Assembly: GCF_030409315.1 (NCBI RefSeq)
Contig: NZ_JAUFPS010000035.1
Location: forward strand, 15,456-79,455
Reading direction: 5' to 3'
Source: Mucilaginibacter flavus
GTDB lineage: Bacteria > Bacteroidota > Bacteroidia > Sphingobacteriales > Sphingobacteriaceae
DNA: 64,000 nt
Shown: positions 61,642 through 64,000 of the stretch, in pieces
Layout of the letters: each line of letters begins with the position of its first letter
How positions within the stretch are numbered: the stretch's first letter is position 1
The notes under the pieces: generated by a model
Told to the model about the DNA's origin: nothing
Database searches by the model: none
What the model saw: the letters and a program-made list of their open reading frames with translations, nothing else
Translations under genes and position numbers: made by a program

Positions 61642-62685
61642 TTAGGGTTTAGTTTTTATTGATTTTGAGGAATCCCGGATAAAAACTTCGGTTGGGAGCT
61701 CAACGGTTTCAAATTCGGTAACGGGGCGTTTACTTTCTATTAAGTTAATAAGCATTTCGGTAGCTTTTTTCCCCATTTCAAAACAGGGCTGATAAACAGT
61801 ACTTAAGGAAGGGTTCATCACATCGGCCAGTTGGGTGTTGGTAAAACCCAGTAAAGCTATATCTGTAGGGATGCGGTATCCCATTTTGTGTAACAGTTTA
61901 AGGGTTGTGGTAGTAATCCTGTCTGATGCGGTAAAAATGGCATCCGGTTTATCGGCAGATAGAAGCAGGTCGTTTAAAGCGTTTTCAATTTCTACCACAT
62001 CCTTACCACCATGCAGGCAATATTTGATATAATTTTGATTAAGCGCTATGTTGTGATGATCCAATGCAAGTTGGTATCCCTTCAATCGCTCGGTTGTTAT
62101 AGAAATATTGGGCGAGCTGGTAATATGCGCGATTTTGTGATAACCAGCTTCAATTAGCTGCATGGTGGCATCGTATGCTCCCTTGCAATTATCGGCAGTA
62201 ACTTTATGAGTGTCAATTTCATCACTTACCCTATCAAAAAAAACTATAGGTAACCCTTGCGCGTGAAGTGATTTGAGGTGGCTTACATCATTGGTTTCTG
62301 TCGATAAAGAAATCAGCAGTCCATCAATGGAGCGAAAAGTCAGGTGGTGCACATTTAGTTTTTCCAGTTCGTACGATTCGTGGGTTTGGGTTACAAACAC
62401 ATTATAGCCCCTATCATAAGCAACAGACTCGATGCCGTCAATTACCTGCGCGAAAAAGTTATTGTCAAAGGTAGATACTACAATGCCGATTAGTTTGCTA
62501 TTGCCTTGTTTTAAACTTTGAGCCATGGGGTTTGGCTTATAGTTGAGGCGCCGGGCACATTCAAGCACCAGTTTTTTGGTTTTTTCGCCTATTTCATGAC
62601 TATCCTTCAACGCTTTTGAAACCGCCGAAGTAGAGATACCCAATTCCCTGGCAATATCTTTTATAGTAACAGCCCCAAACTTCAT
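61642..62685 (-). CDS. LacI-family transcriptional regulator (second)
   Basis: A 347 aa repressor from the ATG at 62685 (MKFGAVTIKDIARELGISTS); an in-frame ATG at 62691 adds two residues. The HTH and hinge are complete, and the effector domain shows GIVVSTFDNNFFAQVID and ALLGFTNTQLADVMNP. It is a separate gene, 166 bases upstream of the GATase-like gene and downstream of the SDR/kduI pair, so it may control kduI-SDR, the operon to its left, or both. Confidence 0.93.
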   Translation of the reverse strand: MKFGAVTIKDIARELGISTSAVSKALKDSHEIGEKTKKLVLECARRLNYKPNPMAQSLKQGNSKLIGIVVSTFDNNFFAQVIDGIESVAYDRGYNVFVTQTHESYELEKLNVHHLTFRSIDGLLISLSTETNDVSHLKSLHAQGLPIVFFDRVSDEIDTHKVTADNCKGAYDATMQLIEAGYHKIAHITSSPNISITTERLKGYQLALDHHNIALNQNYIKYCLHGGKDVVEIENALNDLLLSADKPDAIFTASDRITTTTLKLLHKMGYRIPTDIALLGFTNTQLADVMNPSLSTVYQPCFEMGKKATEMLINLIESKRPVTEFETVELPTEVFIRDSSKSIKTKP

Positions 62686-62768
62686 CAGCAAATCTTTAGA
62701 TTTATTTCACAAGTTTAAAACTAATAGCTAAAAATGTGAAATAAAGCTAAAATTTAAAGGCATTTCCC

Positions 62769-62872
62769 GTAGAGACGCAATATTTTGCGTCTCCCGAATG
62801 CAAATCGAACACACAAATCAGCTATGCAAGTTCGCTCTGTATAGCTGGAGACGCAAAATATTGCGTCTCTAC
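62769..62872. repeat. Cloverleaf-like palindromic repeat with gagacgcaa arms
   Basis: The outer arms at 62769-62794 and 62847-62872 are exact 26-base reverse complements. Each arm is itself a hairpin (gagacgcaa, tatt, ttgcgtctc). A truncated match, gcgtctctac, is at 44751-44760. It lies between the LacI gene and the SDR stop. It may act as a terminator or be a mobile REP/MITE-type repeat. Confidence 0.8.
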
Positions 62873-62885
62873 AGAAAAAAGATAT

Positions 62886-63701
62886 TTATACGCCCCCAAA
62901 TATCGAAAACCCGCCATCAACGCAAATCATTGATCCGGTTACAAACTTTGAGGCATCGCTCAGTAACCACACCAATGCGCCAATCAACTCATCCGGGTGG
63001 CCGAAACGTTTAAATGGAGTTTGGTTTATGGCCAACTGCCCACGTTGGGTATAACCTCCATCGGGCGTGGTAAGCAAGTTACGGTTTTGTTCGGTAAGGA
63101 AAAAGCCTGGTGCGAGGGCATTCATGCGGATGGCATCGCCATAACGGTTAGCTAATTCAACTGCAAACCACTGGTTATAGCAATCAACAGCGGCCTTGCC
63201 AATATTATAACCCAACACTTTGGTTATTGCCCGTTTGGAGTTCATTGATGAGATATTGACAATGCTGCCTTTGCCGGTTTGAGCAATGGCTTCGCCAAAT
63301 ATCTGGGTGGGGATGATAGTTCCCCAGGTGTTTAAATCCATAACGGTTTTCATACCGGCTATGTTCATTTTAAAAATATCTTCATCGGGCTGCAAAACGC
63401 CTTGTGGCATATTGCCCCCCGCTCCGTTTACAAGGCCATCTAATTTGCCAAAGGTATCCAGCAGCTTGGTTTTTGCGGCTTGTAAGTCGGCCTCGTTTAA
63501 AACGTCGGCTACCAGCGCAAGGGCTTTACCACCATTTTTGTTGATAGCATCCGCGCGTTCTTCGGCAACCTGCGCGTTACGACCTAAAATACCTACCGCG
63601 CCGCCCGCGGCTACAATACCGTTTACAAAGGCGTTACCTAATATACCTGTACCACCGGTAACTACAATTACTTTACCGGCTAATGAGAAGTTGTTTTCCA
63701 C
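62886..63701 (-). CDS. SDR-family oxidoreductase, D-mannonate oxidoreductase-like
   Basis: A 271 aa short-chain dehydrogenase. The cofactor motif TGGTGILG is near residue 16, NAG is near 90-100 (VNGAGGNM), and the catalytic Ser-Tyr-Lys is in ISSMNSKRAITKVLGYNIGK. The sequence is close to the Bacteroidota SDR proteins called D-mannonate oxidoreductase. It lies 31 bases after kduI on the same strand, so it should act on the keto-sugar acids of uronate breakdown. A KduD-like role is also possible. Confidence 0.85.
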   Translation of the reverse strand: MENNFSLAGKVIVVTGGTGILGNAFVNGIVAAGGAVGILGRNAQVAEERADAINKNGGKALALVADVLNEADLQAAKTKLLDTFGKLDGLVNGAGGNMPQGVLQPDEDIFKMNIAGMKTVMDLNTWGTIIPTQIFGEAIAQTGKGSIVNISSMNSKRAITKVLGYNIGKAAVDCYNQWFAVELANRYGDAIRMNALAPGFFLTEQNRNLLTTPDGGYTQRGQLAINQTPFKRFGHPDELIGALVWLLSDASKFVTGSMICVDGGFSIFGGV

Positions 63702-63732
63702 TTTAAAATTCTTTTTTGGGATTAATATTTAA

Positions 63733-64000
63733 TTACCTGAGATCTGTAATGGCTATAGGGTCCATATCGGTATAGTCCAGGTTTTCGCCGGCCATACCCC
63801 AAATAAAGCTGTAGCTTGCTGTGCCGCTGCCCGAATGGATACTCCAGGGCGGCGATACCACGGCATCATAGTTATCCATGGTGATGTGGCGGGTTTCGTT
63901 CCCCTCGCCCATGTAATGGAAAATTTTTTGCCCCTGTGGCACATCGAAATAAAAATAAGCTTCCATACGGCGGTCATGCACGTGCGACGGCATGGTATTC
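63733..64000 (-). CDS. kduI: 5-dehydro-4-deoxy-D-glucuronate isomerase, N-terminally cut by the window edge
   Basis: The C-terminal part of KduI, which converts the breakdown product of unsaturated uronates. The segment [20 protein letters not shown] carries the conserved His-His-Glu metal-binding motif (HVHDRR with the following Glu), and [22 protein letters not shown] is typical of the end. The frame is open through base 64000, so the start is outside. It is followed by the SDR gene. Confidence 0.92.
   Translation of the reverse strand, partial: NTMPSHVHDRRMEAYFYFDVPQGQKIFHYMGEGNETRHITMDNYDAVVSPPWSIHSGSGTASYSFIWGMAGENLDYTDMDPIAITDLR

Noticed and set aside
63286..63732. A 148-codon open frame on the plus strand
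   Set aside because: It is antisense to the SDR gene with its clear cofactor and catalytic motifs.

Overview
The window reads as chromosome from a Bacteroidota soil or plant-associated bacterium, most like Sphingobacteriaceae (a Mucilaginibacter-type genome; this is inference). The grounds are two SusC/SusD pairs, each with a Bacteroidota-type ECF sigma/FecR switch, many secreted glycoside hydrolases, PKD-like and DUF4843 lipoproteins, and almost no Shine-Dalgarno sequences. I see no rRNA, tRNA, CRISPR array, transposase or phage gene.

Layout. (1) 181-768: an orphan ECF sigma factor. (2) 1253-5871, minus strand: four hydrolases in one tight run (epoxide-hydrolase-like, MBL-fold, YtcJ-like amidohydrolase, alpha/beta hydrolase). 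(3) 6207-16109: a signalling island with two HisKA_2-type membrane kinases, two paralogous receiver-AAA+-Fis regulators, an alginate-export-type porin and a YoaK-type membrane protein. A near-palindromic motif built on CAACGATATA recurs in its intergenic regions. (4) 16392-30668, minus strand: a double-domain trypsin-like/PDZ protein, a TlpA thioredoxin lipoprotein-type protein, and a SusC-SusD-DUF4843-PKD locus ending in two tandem HExxH lipoproteins, under its own sigma/FecR pair. This suggests uptake of peptides or protein-derived material. (5) 30898-37509, plus strand: a second sigma-FecR-SusC-SusD set, head to head with the first. (6) 37586-47722, minus strand: two GH43 proteins and a GH51 (arabinose side-chain removal), CysQ, a CE1-like esterase and a GH2 enzyme with an inserted F5/8C domain. 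(7) 48192-50199: a visibly AT-richer islet with a DUF2683 antitoxin-like orphan and a compact three-gene cassette headed by an AbiGi-like protein. One member is only 58 codons. (8) 50398-54387: small metabolic genes, including an MhqO/MhqD-like dioxygenase-hydrolase pair. (9) 54638-64000, minus strand: a uronic-acid and rhamnose related operon (GATase-like protein, LacI, BNR_4 propeller, DUF2264, exo-galactanase-like GH43 with a frameshift, rhamnose mutarotase, GH16), preceded by a second LacI, an SDR dehydrogenase and the cut-off kduI.

How it fits together. Region 9 has no SusC/SusD of its own, but its activities fit stripping of rhamnose-glucuronate-capped arabinogalactan: propeller enzyme for the rhamnosyl-uronate cap, DUF2264 for uronate, GH43/GH16 for the beta-1,3-galactan backbone, RhaM for released rhamnose, and KduI plus SDR for unsaturated uronate. 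Regions 5 and 6 fit arabinan or arabinoxylan. Four different palindromic intergenic repeats sit between genes in the right half. The likeliest candidates for something undescribed are the AbiGi-like cassette, the recurring palindromic operator of the signalling island, and the tandem HExxH lipoproteins.
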